Shown piece by piece: positions 21,941-34,750 of a DNA stretch of 64,000 nucleotides. A program made the translations under genes and the position numbers. How positions within the stretch are numbered: the stretch's first letter is position 1; every line of letters starts with the position of its first letter. A model generated the notes under the pieces. The model saw nothing but the letters and a program-made list of their open reading frames with translations, had not been told where the DNA came from and did not search any database. Source of the DNA: Acanthococcus lagerstroemiae. Taxonomy: Eukaryota; Arthropoda; Insecta; Hemiptera; Eriococcidae. The DNA lies in the NCBI GenBank assembly GCA_031841125.1, contig CM063109.1, forward strand, positions 67,958,914-68,022,913, written 5' to 3'.

Positions 21941-23474
21941 ATGATGCGGAAATATAAACGGACTACTGATCGTGCATTATATTTATCGAACAATGTAAAA
22001 TTGGCAGTTGAGGCTGTGTTCAAAGAAAAACTTTAGGTAACCACAGCAGCGGAAATCTACGAAATACTGTGAAAATCATTGTGTAAATACTGTCAGAAGG
22101 GGAAACAGAATCCAAACTCTTTGTATATTATTCATTTGACAGTTTACTTGGGTCTCTTCTACATTATCGAAACATAAATTACCTACGCTTCAGATAGCGT
22201 TGAATTTAGTTATAAGAAGCCCAGAAAAGTATTTACTAACGAAGAGGAGGAAGATAATTCGAAATATTTGAAAGGAATAAGGGACATTTATTTTGTATTA
22301 ACCATAGGTGCAAATAGGGGCGGGGGGCTTGAGAGCTTAGCCCCCCAAACACTGAAAAATTACCAAAGAAAGTGATGCAGGGGTGGTGTTGCTTCATAAT
22401 AAGGGGGCTTAAGCCCCCCGAGTTCTGAACCCTATTTGCACTTCAGGTACTAACTACGAAAGAAGTGCGAAGTCTGGCATTTGATTACGCTAAAGCCATA
22501 AAAATGAATGTTCCGGAAGAAAGGGTTAAATCAGAAACTGCGGTAAGCCAATGAAAATAATTTTAAGCTCAAAATATTTTTCATTTGCAAATTCTTCCAA
22601 CCTCTTTGCCACGATTTTTTTCATTTTATTTTTACGATATCCGTCTCTTTTTTTCATTCAACAGATGTAGATTGGTGGTTCTCTTTTTTATGAGCCGTCA
22701 TAAAGACCTTTCGATTAGAACTCCCGAAGGAACTAATACGGCTAGAGCAGGTTTTAACCGTACTGCTGCGAAGCAAGTTTTTGATAATTTGAGCATAATA
22801 TTATCACATATCACGACGCTTCCATAAGAACTTTTCCCCCGTTACGGCACGGATCGTATAACAGTGTTGCTACCACACTAATTTAAATTTCGTAAAATAA
22901 GAATTTTTATTCTTTGTGTACATTTAAATGAATCTAAGACTTCAGCTAGAGTAAAATGAAAAATGACTTTTTTAAGAGCCCCCCCCCCCGTAACCTTAGT
23001 CAGCAACGAATAACGTAATGAAGAATTTGTTTTTTTTAATATAAGCATTTTTTCTGATAGGATTTCATGGAAATCAATATTCAACATTCAAGCAAGTATT
23101 CATTAGGACTCATAGGAGTTGGGTTTAGCGTGGACACACATTTCAACTTAGGACTACTAGAACACCATAATTGTTTGCCAGCCTAGTGAGTGACAAATTC
23201 CAGATTTTTTAGAAATTCCCTTTAACACTCTTATAACTTTTTGAAAATTATATTACAGTCTCAGTCAGAGAATGAAATGAGTTGTTTTCACATTATTACA
23301 CAGACAAAACTGGACATGAAAATGGGACATTTTCTACGATCTAAAAAGGTCAGTGGTCCGGTTTTTGATAACTGGACTGTTCCAAATTTGCTATACGGCA
23401 GTTTAGATCGTCAGCTAACTGTAATATCCGAACAGAGAGAAATAATTACTATCGTCTCGGCAAACCTTAATTAA
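21941..23474 (+). pseudogene. Tigger/pogo-like transposase, broken into pieces
   Basis: Four ordered pieces match a Tigger-type transposase. MMRKYKRTTDRALYLSNNVKLAVEAVF at 21941-22036 is the psq-type helix-turn-helix start. KKPRKVFTNEEEEDNSKYLKGIRDIYFVLT (22211-22302) continues after a MITE as TKEVRSLAFDYAKAIKMNVP (22447-22545). RHKDLSIRTPEGTNTARAGFNRTAAKQVFDNL (22690-22800) is the second DNA-binding half. A fragment near 23390-23474 ending in SEQREIITIVSANLN corresponds to the beta-strand after the first catalytic Asp. Stops (TAG at 22034, TGA at 22070), frame changes and missing catalytic residues make it non-functional. Pogo elements encode cut-and-paste transposases. Confidence 0.75.
22303..22446. 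mobile_element. hAT-type MITE inside the Tigger transposase
   Basis: The 144-bp element has ends CATAGGTGCAAATAGGG and, reverse-complemented, CTGAAGTGCAAATAGGG. It is flanked by GTATTAAC (22295-22302) and GTACTAAC (22447-22454), an 8-bp duplication with one later mutation. Removing the MITE and one copy restores the reading FVLTTKEV in the transposase. It also carries GGGGGCTT / AAGCCCCC palindromic words. A related left end occurs at 37580. Confidence 0.85.
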
Positions 23475-24617
23475 ATTACTTCCACTTAACTCCTGGACAA
23501 ATTTAGCCAATTTACCGGACACCTAATTTTGTGCGTAACTGCCCGCTGTAACAAATCATCTCCGACACCATTCATAATTCAGTATTCGCGGATATTAATT
23601 TTTAATAATCGATCTGACCTATGTTCATCGTACATTCTTGGGTTTGAATTACGAAATTTTACAAAAAAAACTAGTTTTCAACTACTTAAATTATAAGTAT
23701 AGGTTATTTCAATTATTTTTTATCGTTGATGGTCTTTTTGACGGCTAGACGATTACAAGTAAAGACAAAATTCAAACCCAGCGCATAACCAGGTGTTCAT
23801 AAAATTCACTGGCGATCTTTTAGTCTAATTATTAATGCAGATCAGGCGTGCTATAGGAAGACCGAAACTCAATTACCGAGTTTGCCAATTTCTTTTACAC
23901 GGCACGTTAATTAATTCATTTTTAATAGGCGGACGTCGTTTCAATGTAGACGATCAATTACTTCGAGCCTCTAAATCGGTTTATGTTTAATTAATTTTTT
24001 AGAATACGAACGGTTAATAACCATAATTAGGAAAATATCAAATATGCGGTGCATTAGATGCAGTTGAAAAGAATCACTGATGCGTTTTGACATCTAAATT
24101 AATTTTGATGAGGCTTGCGGTTTTGTTGAAGGAGTTTTTCTTCCCTTTCGTGAATCGTGATCTGTGCTTCCAGATATCGAAATCAAGAAATATTATATGG
24201 TACGTCTGGCGTGTCACGTGGTTGAAATTTGTGAAATTGAGCTGGGTCGCGTTGGTTTCAGTAGCATTAATCTTGAAATTTTCTGAGAGGAAACACAGAG
24301 ACATGCCTATCATAGAGAAGGGTTAACAAGGTCTCGTTGTATTTAAACGAGTGATGTCAAAATGGAGAGTACAGGAGTACATTGTCGCACCCCCTCAAAA
24401 AGAAAAATCAGGGTACAAGGTACCATTTGCATCCCCAAAAAATTGGAAAAACTCAAAAAATATTCGGCAAGTGGATCAAAAGGCACTATCAGAGATTACG
24501 ATATTTCTGATTTTTTGCTTAACAGTTAACCCAAGTTAACTCAAGTCTTCAAACACAAGGACCTTTTTTTCCTGCAGTTGGAAATATAACATGGGTTTCA
24601 AAATCCAGATTACCATT
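23475..24617. other. gene-free stretch
   Basis: No signal recognised. Complementary 79-codon frames at 24074-24326 mirror each other on both strands and have no known domain. Confidence 0.4.
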
Positions 24618-24625
24618 GTTATTAC

Positions 24626-25533
24626 TAGAGCAAGGATTCCTCGGCATTTATAACTTTGTTCTAAGATGAGGTAGAGGAGTGCTGATAAGAAATGAGCACG
24701 AATTAGGCTACTAGAAGTCAGTGGTTGAAAGTTTATTTTGCCGAAAATTGCCGAAATGGAGTATAAATGCCGAAAGTAGGATAAATGCCGAAAAACTGCC
24801 CAACCGTCCAAGTTGAGCTTCTAATCCGAAATTAAATATTAAAAATTACAAGATACCCATTAAAAATCACAAAATTACGTATGTACGAATAAATTTGATA
24901 ATCTGAAAGATGAAATGAAGCCAAAGAGACGTATGCAGGACGCCACGTGACTGAAGTAACTCAAAAATGCATTTAAGTCCGAAGTGTACGCAGTACGGTG
25001 CCTGTTTCAACGCGGACTGCTAGGTTCTTCATAATTTCGATAATGTGAATCATGTTATTTCACAAACTGCCCTAAACTTGCTTTCATCGGATAATTTAGT
25101 CGATGAGTGTCTGCGAAACTGTTAACTGGCTGCAAGTTTTTGGTAGGAACATTGGCTACACCTCTTTACGTAAGGTGAATAATGCTCTTATCAATGGTGT
25201 TCCATGTGCTGATATTTCGTGTAATCCCAAAATATTGAGTTCTTATTTATATGCATCTTTGGTTTCGGTTGATGTGAAGCGCTTTCTCAGAATACAAACT
25301 TCTGTGCACTGAAAGGCGACAAGCATTCACTGAAGAGAACGTGGAGAAGAGACACCTTCTCATAATGTATACTCTAGAATATTATCGGATTAAACTTGTT
25401 AACTATTTTTTTTAAATAATTATTGAAAACCTTTTTTTTTTGCCGAAAAAATGATGAAATGGTGAAAATTTGCCGAAAATACAGTTTTTAATGTCGAGAA
25501 ATAAATTTTTAGTGCCGAAAAATCCTTGCTCTA
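24626..25533 (+). mobile_element. hAT transposon, 908 bp
   Basis: An exact 8-bp duplication GTTATTAC (24618-24625 and 25534-25541) flanks ends TAGAGCAAGGATT and its near-perfect inverse (19 of 21 bases). The TAGAG start and 8-bp duplication fit hAT. The word TGCCGAAA is repeated inside both ends (24740, 24750, 24769 and 24786; 25441, 25471 and 25514), in the same orientation at both ends. The right half encodes a broken hAT dimerisation domain. A shorter relative lies at 46496-46932. Confidence 0.88.
25103..25395 (+). pseudogene. hAT transposase C-terminal dimerisation domain remnant
   Basis: The first frame ends with SLVSVDVKRF. After a small deletion the reading changes frame and continues SEYKLLCTERRQAFTEENVEKRHLLIMY. 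Together they match the hAT C-terminal block S-x-D-V-E-R-x-F-S-x-Y...R-R-x...E-E-N-x-E-K. The DDE and BED zinc-finger parts are absent. Its position in the right half of an element with hAT ends and an 8-bp duplication supports the call. Confidence 0.7.
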
Positions 25534-25541
25534 GTTATTAC

Positions 25542-28500
25542 TTACAGTGAATACAATACAATTGGATTATTTAACTAAGCCTTAACCCATAGACACAAAT
25601 AGCGGCTGGGGAGGGCAGTCGGCTATCTGCGCTTACGCCTCAAGTACCAATACATAAGAATATCCTCCAATTTCAGTACTTAAGGCACGTTGATTGATAG
25701 GATTAAATTACAAGTTGAAGGCAACACATGAATAAAAAGATATCATAAATCGAAATTAGAGTAGATTCCTAAGAGTTCTGTGTTATTTCTAGCTCAAAAA
25801 CACGGACAAGACGGCAATTTCGAACAGAACTATTTCTGAATGAGTTCAATAGATGGTTACTAGGTTGGGATATGAAATGACTATTTTCGCACTCGGGTTT
25901 ATAGAGCCTTACCGGCACCAGAATTCTTCTATGAGGGAGGATTTAATGGTGTCGACCACCAACAATTAATGGAAACACTCACTCGTGAGTAAAGTGAGGA
26001 AAAATGTTTCAATTTCTAGAAAAGGTCTGCGAATAATCAATTTTGGACGCTCACAGGGAGGGTGATTAACCAGTCGATTTGATCAAGTATGTCACTTTTC
26101 AAACATATGATGCCTCTTTTTTTTTTAGATTCTTAGAACTTTCGATGTTTACCCCCCCCCCCCCCCCACACAAAAATATATATATATATATTTCATTCTA
26201 TCCGAAAAATGTTTTGAAAGTGAAAATAAGAAAATTCAAAGAAAAACCATTGATAAACCAAACTCTTATGTCTAGCAGATATTAATTAACACTAATGCCC
26301 TCAATATACAAAATATGCCTAGGTCATGGAGGTAAAACAATGTTTTTTTTTTCGAGGTCCGAACAGGTGTACCGGTGCACAATGCGCACACCGCCTGACG
26401 CCGCTAGTGATTATTATTCACATCCCTTTTGAAAATCAGCCTTGGTTATTTGTCAAAAAAATTTCCAATTTTTACATCCAGAATCGTTAGCACTTAAGAA
26501 TTCTTAGCTCTTTAACAAATTTGATTCACAGAAACTGACCTCACGATCTCAACCACCGTCTAGCTGTATCTACGCGCAAAAAATCTTCGATTATAAGGCA
26601 ATGACATTCGTCACTCGCACAACAGAGATACTCGGTATCAGATTTAGATCTCGATTTATCAACACGTTAGCATACCTTTCAGTTGGCTAATTTGCATCAA
26701 CGTGTGTGCAAATAAGTCGACGGCCAAAAATCAATTTTCATTAACATATCCATTTTGCCTCGGCCAATCATACGAATTTTATTTATGCATCCGATCCACA
26801 CGTCGTTTTCAACAACCATTAGACCGGTGTTAAACTACGAGTATATAGTAACCTTAAGTGACCAATATTAACGACAACCCGAAAATTTTATACAGCATTT
26901 CAAAAACGTATAATAATCGCACCGGCTTCATCTTGGACACGTTTCAGAATCCACATTTTGTCTGCAAGATGCGAACTGCGAAATATGAAACTGCGAGATG
27001 AAATATTACACTGAATCTCGAATTCACTCTACTTCGAATTAGAATACAACCAGAATAATCGAACTTTCGAAACGAAAAAATTTTCTCGCTCGCCAGCAAA
27101 TTATCGACCTGGCTGTATAATTCTTCGGCTCCAGATAACGAAATGGTTAATCTCCGAACGTAAATTACTTCCATTTAAAATTAATTTAGAACCGCCACGC
27201 CTCTTCCGAATGATACGCTGATAATTTATGCCCGAAAAGTTGCCGGCTGTTAAATTTGATATAATTATCCAGGTTGAATACTTTTTTTTTGTCTGCTTTG
27301 GAAGACTGGTTTTGGAATACAAGCGCGTGTAAGCCTTCTTTATCGAACATTCATCATTCTCGGATTATTTGTTAAAAACACATTGTATCAACAAAATGGA
27401 CAAAGACAAATAAGGATTCCGGTTTAAACGCCGGGGTACAAATCTCTTCAACATACCTACTCGAAGACTTTTAACATCTAATTTAAGGTGATTTCGCGGG
27501 TGTTCCTGATCGTCATGCGTTTTTTATCTCACGTATAGGTATTTTATTTTGTAATTTATCGTCAGCCTCAGTAATAAATGCGATGACACGTAGAATACGT
27601 GTAACGGTAGTAATGATCGTAAATTAGTCAACTTTCTTCTGTACTTGCTGGTGGAGGCAAGGAAAAACAAATGGAGCCGCAGCCGGGACCCGGGAATCGA
27701 CTCGGATTAGAGGTTTTGGTAATGTCAGGGTCTTTGTTCGGTATACTGAGTCCAAAGTCAAATCTTTTACATTTTCAGCTGATGTACGGAAAACTGAATT
27801 TACGAAGTACTAAGCAGGGGGAGAGAAAAAGAAATGGCGGCAGAGCAGTTGGTAATCAATAATATAAGCGGCTCCGAAATTCGTTGCACAGGGAATCTGA
27901 AATTGGTTCCACTCGTAAGAAAAGGCTAGGAATAATTTTCCAAACGCAGTTTTAGGTCCAAAATTTGAAATGCTGAGTTATCAGCGTTATTGGTGCGGCG
28001 GGAAACGTGAATTAGAAACCCGCCATATTGGACTCGTGCATAGCATTCGAATAGAGAAACGGCATCAGCACGTCATTTATTTCACCATTTATCCGCGATA
28101 CCTAAATTTTCCATGTCGCCTAACACAGATAGGGCTAGAAGCCACGAGTCTCCAGCTTAGCTACTCAAATTCCGGCTATAGCATTACCTACTTAGACTGA
28201 TCACTTGAATGGTTGAGGATGAAGCCATTTCAGCCCTGCCTACACACATCATGCCGCTTTTCTGGTATAGTAAAACAGAATAAAGTTCATTAGCTACATC
28301 CTGGATAGGCTTGGTTCCCTTTCGAATTATAGTACCGGTCAGGATTGAAATTTAAAAAGGTACTTGTTGATCCTGGAATACATTTTAACTTTTTCAAACA
28401 CTTTTACGAAAATAATAAAACTCCAGTTACATACCCGTTTTTATTATCACCGTTCGTTGTCACCACAAAACATATAACCGCTCGAAAAGCACAACTTTCA

Positions 28501-29198
28501 TACCGAATTAATTATTAGTTTACAACCAATGAAATACAACCGAATTTATTGAACCACTTGGACCACGAACTTCACATAGAACGCCGGCGTAAACATATTC
28601 GCCTCAAAGGCTGAATAGTGACTGACTCTTTTCTCTGCCTATCAAGATCTCATGCCTACCTCGTCCAGCGGGGAAAAACCCAGATTGGTATATTCATTGT
28701 TATCTAAATGATAACCGATTTTTTATATTTTCACTGTACGTGCCAGTCGTATTTTCAGATAGATGTATTAACCCAAAAAGAAGCTATATCTCATTGGATC
28801 CAACAGATAGGTCCGGACAATTGTATTACATTGCTAAATCTCTATCAGTCACCGTAACCGAGATATTTGAATTTAAAGATTCCCACCGTCTATAAAAATA
28901 ATGTATTTTCTATGTAGTTTTTCGTATTTTCTGCCTAATTGATTCTTTGGCCCGTTTTTGGAAGATTGGGTACTTTTTAGGACTTTAGTTAATATTGCTA
29001 TGTTCAGGTTTGTGAGGAATTTTATTTTTTGAATAATCCATGTCCGCACAAGGGCTCTCCCCATCGCCCATTTCCCTCTGACTCAGTCAGAAATAAAGTA
29101 CGAGTAATATCAGTAAAATTATGAAAAAATTGTTCCTTCAGATTAGCTTCACAGAGGCTTTAATTTGGAGATTGAGAATCCTCTAGACCCTGTCATGG
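25542..29198. other. gene-free AT-rich stretch
   Basis: No gene recognised. It contains a C run at 26152-26167 followed by an (AT)n microsatellite near 26176-26190. A possible decayed MITE end, CATAGACACAAATAGC, lies near 25588 and is similar to the left end of the MITE at 22303. Confidence 0.4.
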
Positions 29199-29206
29199 AG
29201 ACTAAT

Positions 29207-29354
29207 CAGTGGCGGATACAGAGGGAGGGGGTTCGGAGGACCGCCCCCTCCCGAAATATCTAAATCTGTCTATAGTTAGAGATATTTTGTTTCGTCTATA
29301 ATATTTTTCATTCGGACCCCTTCCCCCTGAAATTATTTTCTGAATCCGGCCCTG
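29207..29354. mobile_element. hAT-type MITE, 148 bp
   Basis: The ends are CAGTGGCGGATACAG and, reverse-complemented, CAGGGCCGGATTCAG (12 of 15). They are flanked by an exact 8-bp duplication AGACTAAT (29199-29206 and 29355-29362). No coding content. It inserted at the edge of the AAGACTC-type satellite. Confidence 0.9.
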
Positions 29355-29362
29355 AGACTAAT

Positions 29363-30100
29363 TTCAACTCTTCAAACTGAATAAGATTCCAGAATACTAT
29401 TTACGACTCACTAGAGCGTATTAAAACTCTATTATGTTCAGTTTCATGAGAATGTTATGGTTCGATAAAATGCAGTAGAAATTTTATTTAAGATTGAATA
29501 AAAATTGTTCAGATTCTTCAGTCTATTGAAATGAGTTGAGCTCGCTAAAAAACTGATCAATGCATATCATGACTCCGTAACATAAATTATTTAGTTATGG
29601 GTTTAAGATTCTGTTAAGAACCATTAACACTCTTTTTACATCGCGCTTCTGCTCGGGAGAATGAGCCTGATGACACTGAAGAAGAAAATAACTCAGTTAG
29701 GGCTTATTAAAATTAGGTGCTATTTTATAAGCTGCAAAGCCAACCCGATCAATTCTTGCTAAGATTTTGTTAAAAGAATTGTTAAGATTGTTCAGACCTG
29801 ATTATACGCTGCAAATATCATTTGAGATTCATTAAACACCCTTTCAGCATCTAAACACCTATTCCGGTCTCTTTTGAGATGCACTGAAACTCATTAAGAC
29901 TAATTAAAGCTCGACATGATTTTGGAATGACTATATACAGAGAAAAAAGACGACCCTATTAAGACTCGATAAGATTCCATAAAGATCTGTTAAGACTCAT
30001 TGAGGCTTCTTGCGACTCAACAAGACATATTGCATATTTTTTATATAAAAATTCATCAAGTTTGAGTTAAAAATCATGAAGACTCGTTAGGTCTAGAGAT
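29363..30100. repeat. degenerate short-period satellite C (AAGACTC type)
   Basis: Imperfect words such as TTAAGACTCGAT, AAGATTCCATAAAGATCTG, TTAAGACTCATTG and CGACTCAACAAGAC follow one another at about 11-base steps, densest at 29950-30030. Same family as the arrays near 0.8-1.45 and 2.7-3.6 kb. Confidence 0.5.
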
Positions 30101-33100
30101 GTATTGAAGAGAGGACCCCTTCTCCCCGCGCCTATCCAAAGGCTTGCAAATTGGCTTTAATTAGAAAATCAACGGCTTCCGGTTGGAAAAGTTGAGACGT
30201 TTTTGCCTGTTTTTCGCGGCTCAAATTAATAAAAAGAAACACAAATATTTTTCGAAAACTGCTTGTAAAATAACAAAGCTTCTTATTCGAAAATTTTGTA
30301 TACTTCCCAGCAGCACTGCAGTCGCAGCACGTCCCTGATTAGACCACTAGATATATAGACCCCTTCCCATTCCTATCTATGAGCACAATTCAGAGAATAT
30401 ACATGTAAGTCGACGAGCACTTTTATTACAAACAAATTTCACAGAGTTGATAGGTTGGAATTCCAGAGACTATCCAAATTTCGCCGGAAATCAATTTCAC
30501 AAATGAGTCTAATCCAAAAGAGAAAAATAGTTCAGAATGGCGTACCGTTTTGTGATTTTTCAAAATGATACTGGCTGGACAACTGAAAAATAGGTATACC
30601 GACAAAAAAAGAGGGAACTTTATACTATGCGTTCTTAATAATATTGGTGTATTTTCTTTTGGAAGGAAAAGAAGAGGACTTCATCTAATGAAGTTTGCGA
30701 ATCAAAATATGATTCTAATTTTCCTGACAGGGCTCAAAATATCGAAAAGCGGTTCTTTACTTTCGATGTAGCTCTTCACAAATTATATCGATTTTCTTCA
30801 GATGTGTAAGAAACAGTGTGTCGCCGAACAATGGTGTTATTCATGCGATTCCAATAATTTCAAAGGGGAAGAGGGCAAACAAAAATTTCTAACCAACGGC
30901 TATTTCGAAATATTTAGATTTAAGTATTTTGTGGTAAGAGCTAACAATTGTTCGGCTTGCAATTTGCAAATCCTTAAGTTACAGGTTTTTGATCAAGAAG
31001 ATACCCCAGATTTATCTAAGGGAATTAATCTGCTGTACTTCTCTCTCAAGATGAGTGCTGTTGCATAGAAAAGCAAATACTTCATTCTTTAGGGAAAATT
31101 GAGAATCCGGTTTATGGAGAGGCTTAAATGCAATGGCCCCTACGACTGGAGCGATGCGTGCTTCCGAATGTTGAAGAAAGATTAGAAAATGCAAATTCTT
31201 ACGTCGTAATGTTTTAAATCAAAGAATTTCCAAATTTACAAAGGGGTACAAATCTGCGCTCCCATCTCTAAGATACTCACCACCAACTAATAATAGTTCA
31301 CTATACTAACGAGCAAGAGTTCCATACAAACAAGCAGTATTAACTATTTGAGTACTATTAATGTTCTAACTACTAAAGTTACTACTAAAAGCTAGTACCT
31401 AGTAGACTGATTCACAGTTATCTTGTATTATTAGGCTTTATCCTCTAAAAGTTCGGCGTCGTCGGGTATTATCAAGAAAAATATGCTTCTGATAACGATA
31501 CTCATCACTCAGTCATTTTAGCTACAAAACTGAAAATACAGCGAATTGAGATGAAAATATTGTATAATTTTAAAGGATCTCCCTCCAGGGGCCATCGACC
31601 AGATCGTACAGTTAATACATCCAAGCCACTATCCAGAATTTGTAAATATTCACCTCATTTGACAGACGTGAAATATTAACCCTGGGCTTATATTTTTTCC
31701 CACCTATTGGCGAATAAATATCACGGTCTGAGAAAAGTCGCAAAAGTAAGGTACACCCTAATATGTACTTCAAGTTGGTAAATTCTTATAATTGCAATTA
31801 AAAATAATTCGTGACAGTTATGTAATTTTCTAACCCAAGTATTTTCGTTAGTATTACGTAGCACCACGATATTTTTTACACATTTAAACCATCGCTTATT
31901 GTAACAAACCGACTCGCCAAGTAGCGTATACTGAACACACTAATTCGCTGATTTTCAGTTCATAAATTTAGATCACATCTGACATCCTAACACCCTCCGG
32001 ACTCGCTTGAACTATGCCTACATTTTATATACATTCACAGATCGTTTTTTATTCAGGTATGAGTTGTACGTACATAACATACAATCTCGATCTACAATTA
32101 CATAATTCTTAAAAACTGTTCGCACATACCGAATGCAATTGTATAGTGGGTGGGTGCGATATACACTACACAATCCAGAGGCGGCAATACCTTGGGGTAA
32201 TTTCAATTTGTTAGGTATATATTCTATTTTATAAACCAGAAATTGGAATAATTTAAAAATAAAATAAAAAGAACACGCGGAATGATCTATTAACAAAAAT
32301 ATTCAAATTAGTCTGTTGTGATTCCAACATGAAAATATTTGTATGGTAATTTACCTCTCTCGCTTCCATTTTCGGCTTATCTATAACTTGTATGAGAATG
32401 TAAACAATTTCCAATTACCTTACTTATTTTTCTGTTTTTTTTTCCTTCGTTTCTATCCAGGAAAACATATTTAGCTTCGTTTTGGATAAATGTCTGATTT
32501 TAAGCCACAGCGTTCAAAGATACTAATTTTTTTAATGCACTTTCAGAGAGGTATTATAAGGTGCCCGTTGGGAACATAGAAAAGTGTGTATAATTGAGTG
32601 TATGAATATATACTTGTATATAATAATAATACATGTATAATATGTATAAATATCTGGCTGGCCGCTCTCTGCATCACTTTATGCGGTCATTTACAAACAG
32701 ACTGTACTACGGAGAGGAAATATGGTGTTATTTCAACGATTTTGTCAAAGCCGATTTCATTTGATCCACGTCGAGTGTATAAATTATGTCAATGTAGTAT
32801 ATCAGTTGATGGATACAGCCTAGCACACAAAACGATTCGTAAATTCTAGACCTTTGGTCGATTCAGGGAGCGTTAAGTTTAGGAAACTAATAGGTATCCA
32901 GAATTGCCGCCTCATACTCAATTGGATCTGCTTCTCCTTATACACAAAGCTGATCTGTATTACCTCAAAGAAAAACTGAAACTGTCCGAAGTCGTACCTG
33001 CAGCCAAGCTCCGTTATATGATCGGACGTAACCAGAATACCTTTTCCCCTTGCACGTTCGGTAACTACTCGTATTCACTTTTTCAGACAGTACTCAACTG

Positions 33101-34513
33101 CTCATACATTTTGAAAATAAAATAAGGAAAAACACATTTCAAAGAGCCTCAAAGTACCTACCCTGGGCACTTTTGTTGTACATGCCTACATCGAAGTTCA
33201 TTGTTACAACACAGATCCGTGTTCTACCAGAACTTTCCATCGAAAAATATACAAAAGAAATGACAACACCCAGATTTTCCAGAAGTACCCTATATTTCTA
33301 TTAATTTTCTGATTCTTGTTTCAAGCCTTCCAAAAACTTCCTAACTTTTTTAAAAACTTTATCGCGCTTTTTCCAAGCGATGCTCAAACTGTCCACTTAG
33401 TGCTTGCACTCGTTCTGTCCTCTTGGGTCAGAAAAATTCGTTCGCCAAGGAATTATGAATTTTAGTACCAATTACATCAAGATTCATTCAGAAAATGATG
33501 AGATTCATTCTGATTGTTTGACGACAGATTAAGGCACAAGCGTCAACCTAGAATTGTTTTGTAGCGGCAATCCACACTATTAAAATCAATATATCTCTGG
33601 GGGACACTCATACAACCCATCATGTTTACCCTTCCCCCTCCCTCGATTCAGAAAACATTAAGCTATATTATCAACTAAAACCTTTCATTCCAATAGCGAC
33701 AACCTCTTTTAAACTGCTTCTTTTGGCGGAAATCAGTTCAAAACGAAATTCTTCACAGTACTGGGAAGCAGAAGCCTAAAACGTTTCCCAACCAGTAATT
33801 TTCCTTTAAAAACAGGAAACAAAATCATTATTCGAAATCGGGGACGTACCGAAGCGACGGTCAGAAAATTTAATTTTGCTGACGAAAATTTTCAAAATAG
33901 ACAAGCGCAAAAAAACAGGCAACATTTCTCAAGTTTTTTCAACAGGTGATCCAATTCTGCCAAAGGAGGGTCAATTTTGCCAAATTTTCCGATTCCCTAG
34001 AAAAATTTTTGAGGGAGGCTCATTGTGCCGCTCCCCCTTTAGTACTTCTTTGTTTGAAACAAAGTAAATAATATCTGATCATATTTGATTAAAAAACAAG
34101 TCAACCATCTCTCCATTCGTCCAGTCAGAACATAGCAGTTTTTCACCTCTTGATTTCGTTATCAGAGTGATGTTGCATATTGTAATGAAGAAAACAATAT
34201 TTCCTTCTCTTCTCAATGGAAAAAAATGTCTTCCTTTCCTGCCTTCGCAAAATAGGAGCTAGGACATACCATTAACTTGGGAATTTTACACGAAAAAGTA
34301 TCGAACAAAGAAGGAGTTTAGTAGGTAGCTAACTCCGAATATTTTAATCAGATTTTTGATCTGCCTTCAATTAAAGTCTTAAAATCCAAATTTCACCTTT
34401 GAGATGAGCAGAAATGATTACAATTACAAAACTGAAAAAATAGTCGAAGTAGAGGTTTTTTGGATTGCTGCTTTGGAATATTCCATAGGTGTTTTGATTG
34501 CGTCTCAGTTCGT
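30101..34513. other. gene-free stretch with a weak MULE-like motif cluster
   Basis: No gene recognised. At 33953-34030 the words AATTCTGCC, AATTTTGCC and ATTGTGCC occur with GGAGGG/GGAGGC beside them, resembling the terminal motif of the MULE at 7622-8591. The word at 33721-33740 matches 173-192 exactly. The 88-codon frame at 30802-31068 has several Cys but no domain I know. Confidence 0.35.
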
Positions 34514-34526
34514 GCTCCTGAATCCT

Positions 34527-34737
34527 TCTTTCTAATTTGCTCTCCATCCGAGTCCTGGAATCCGCCCTTTCGAGCATTACTTCAGAGACGTCGGGGAGAC
34601 TGTTAGGGCTGTCTTAGCCCTCTTCACTTCTGGCCGAAAAACCGGCCTAGGTCGAAAATTCTGGCGAGTTGCTACGTGGGCTCGAACCCGGGACCTCCGG
34701 ATTCTGAGACCAACGCGCTATCCACTCGGCCAACCAG
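34527..34737 (-). mobile_element. tRNA-derived SINE, copy 2
   Basis: Reverse-complement copy of the SINE at 4970, with intact A box (TGGCCGAGTGG) and B box (GGTTCGAGCCC). It is bounded by an exact 13-bp target duplication GCTCCTGAATCCT (34514-34526 and 34738-34750). The short A-rich tail (AAATTAGAAAG) lies at the left, as expected for the minus strand. The perfect duplication and high similarity to copy 1 suggest fairly recent insertion by LINE machinery. Confidence 0.93.
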
Positions 34738-34750
34738 GCTCCTGAATCCT

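Noticed and set aside
30802..31068. Cys-containing 88-codon frame as a small secreted or zinc protein
   Set aside because: No signal peptide, Cys spacing fits no zinc motif I know, and surrounding DNA is noncoding in character.
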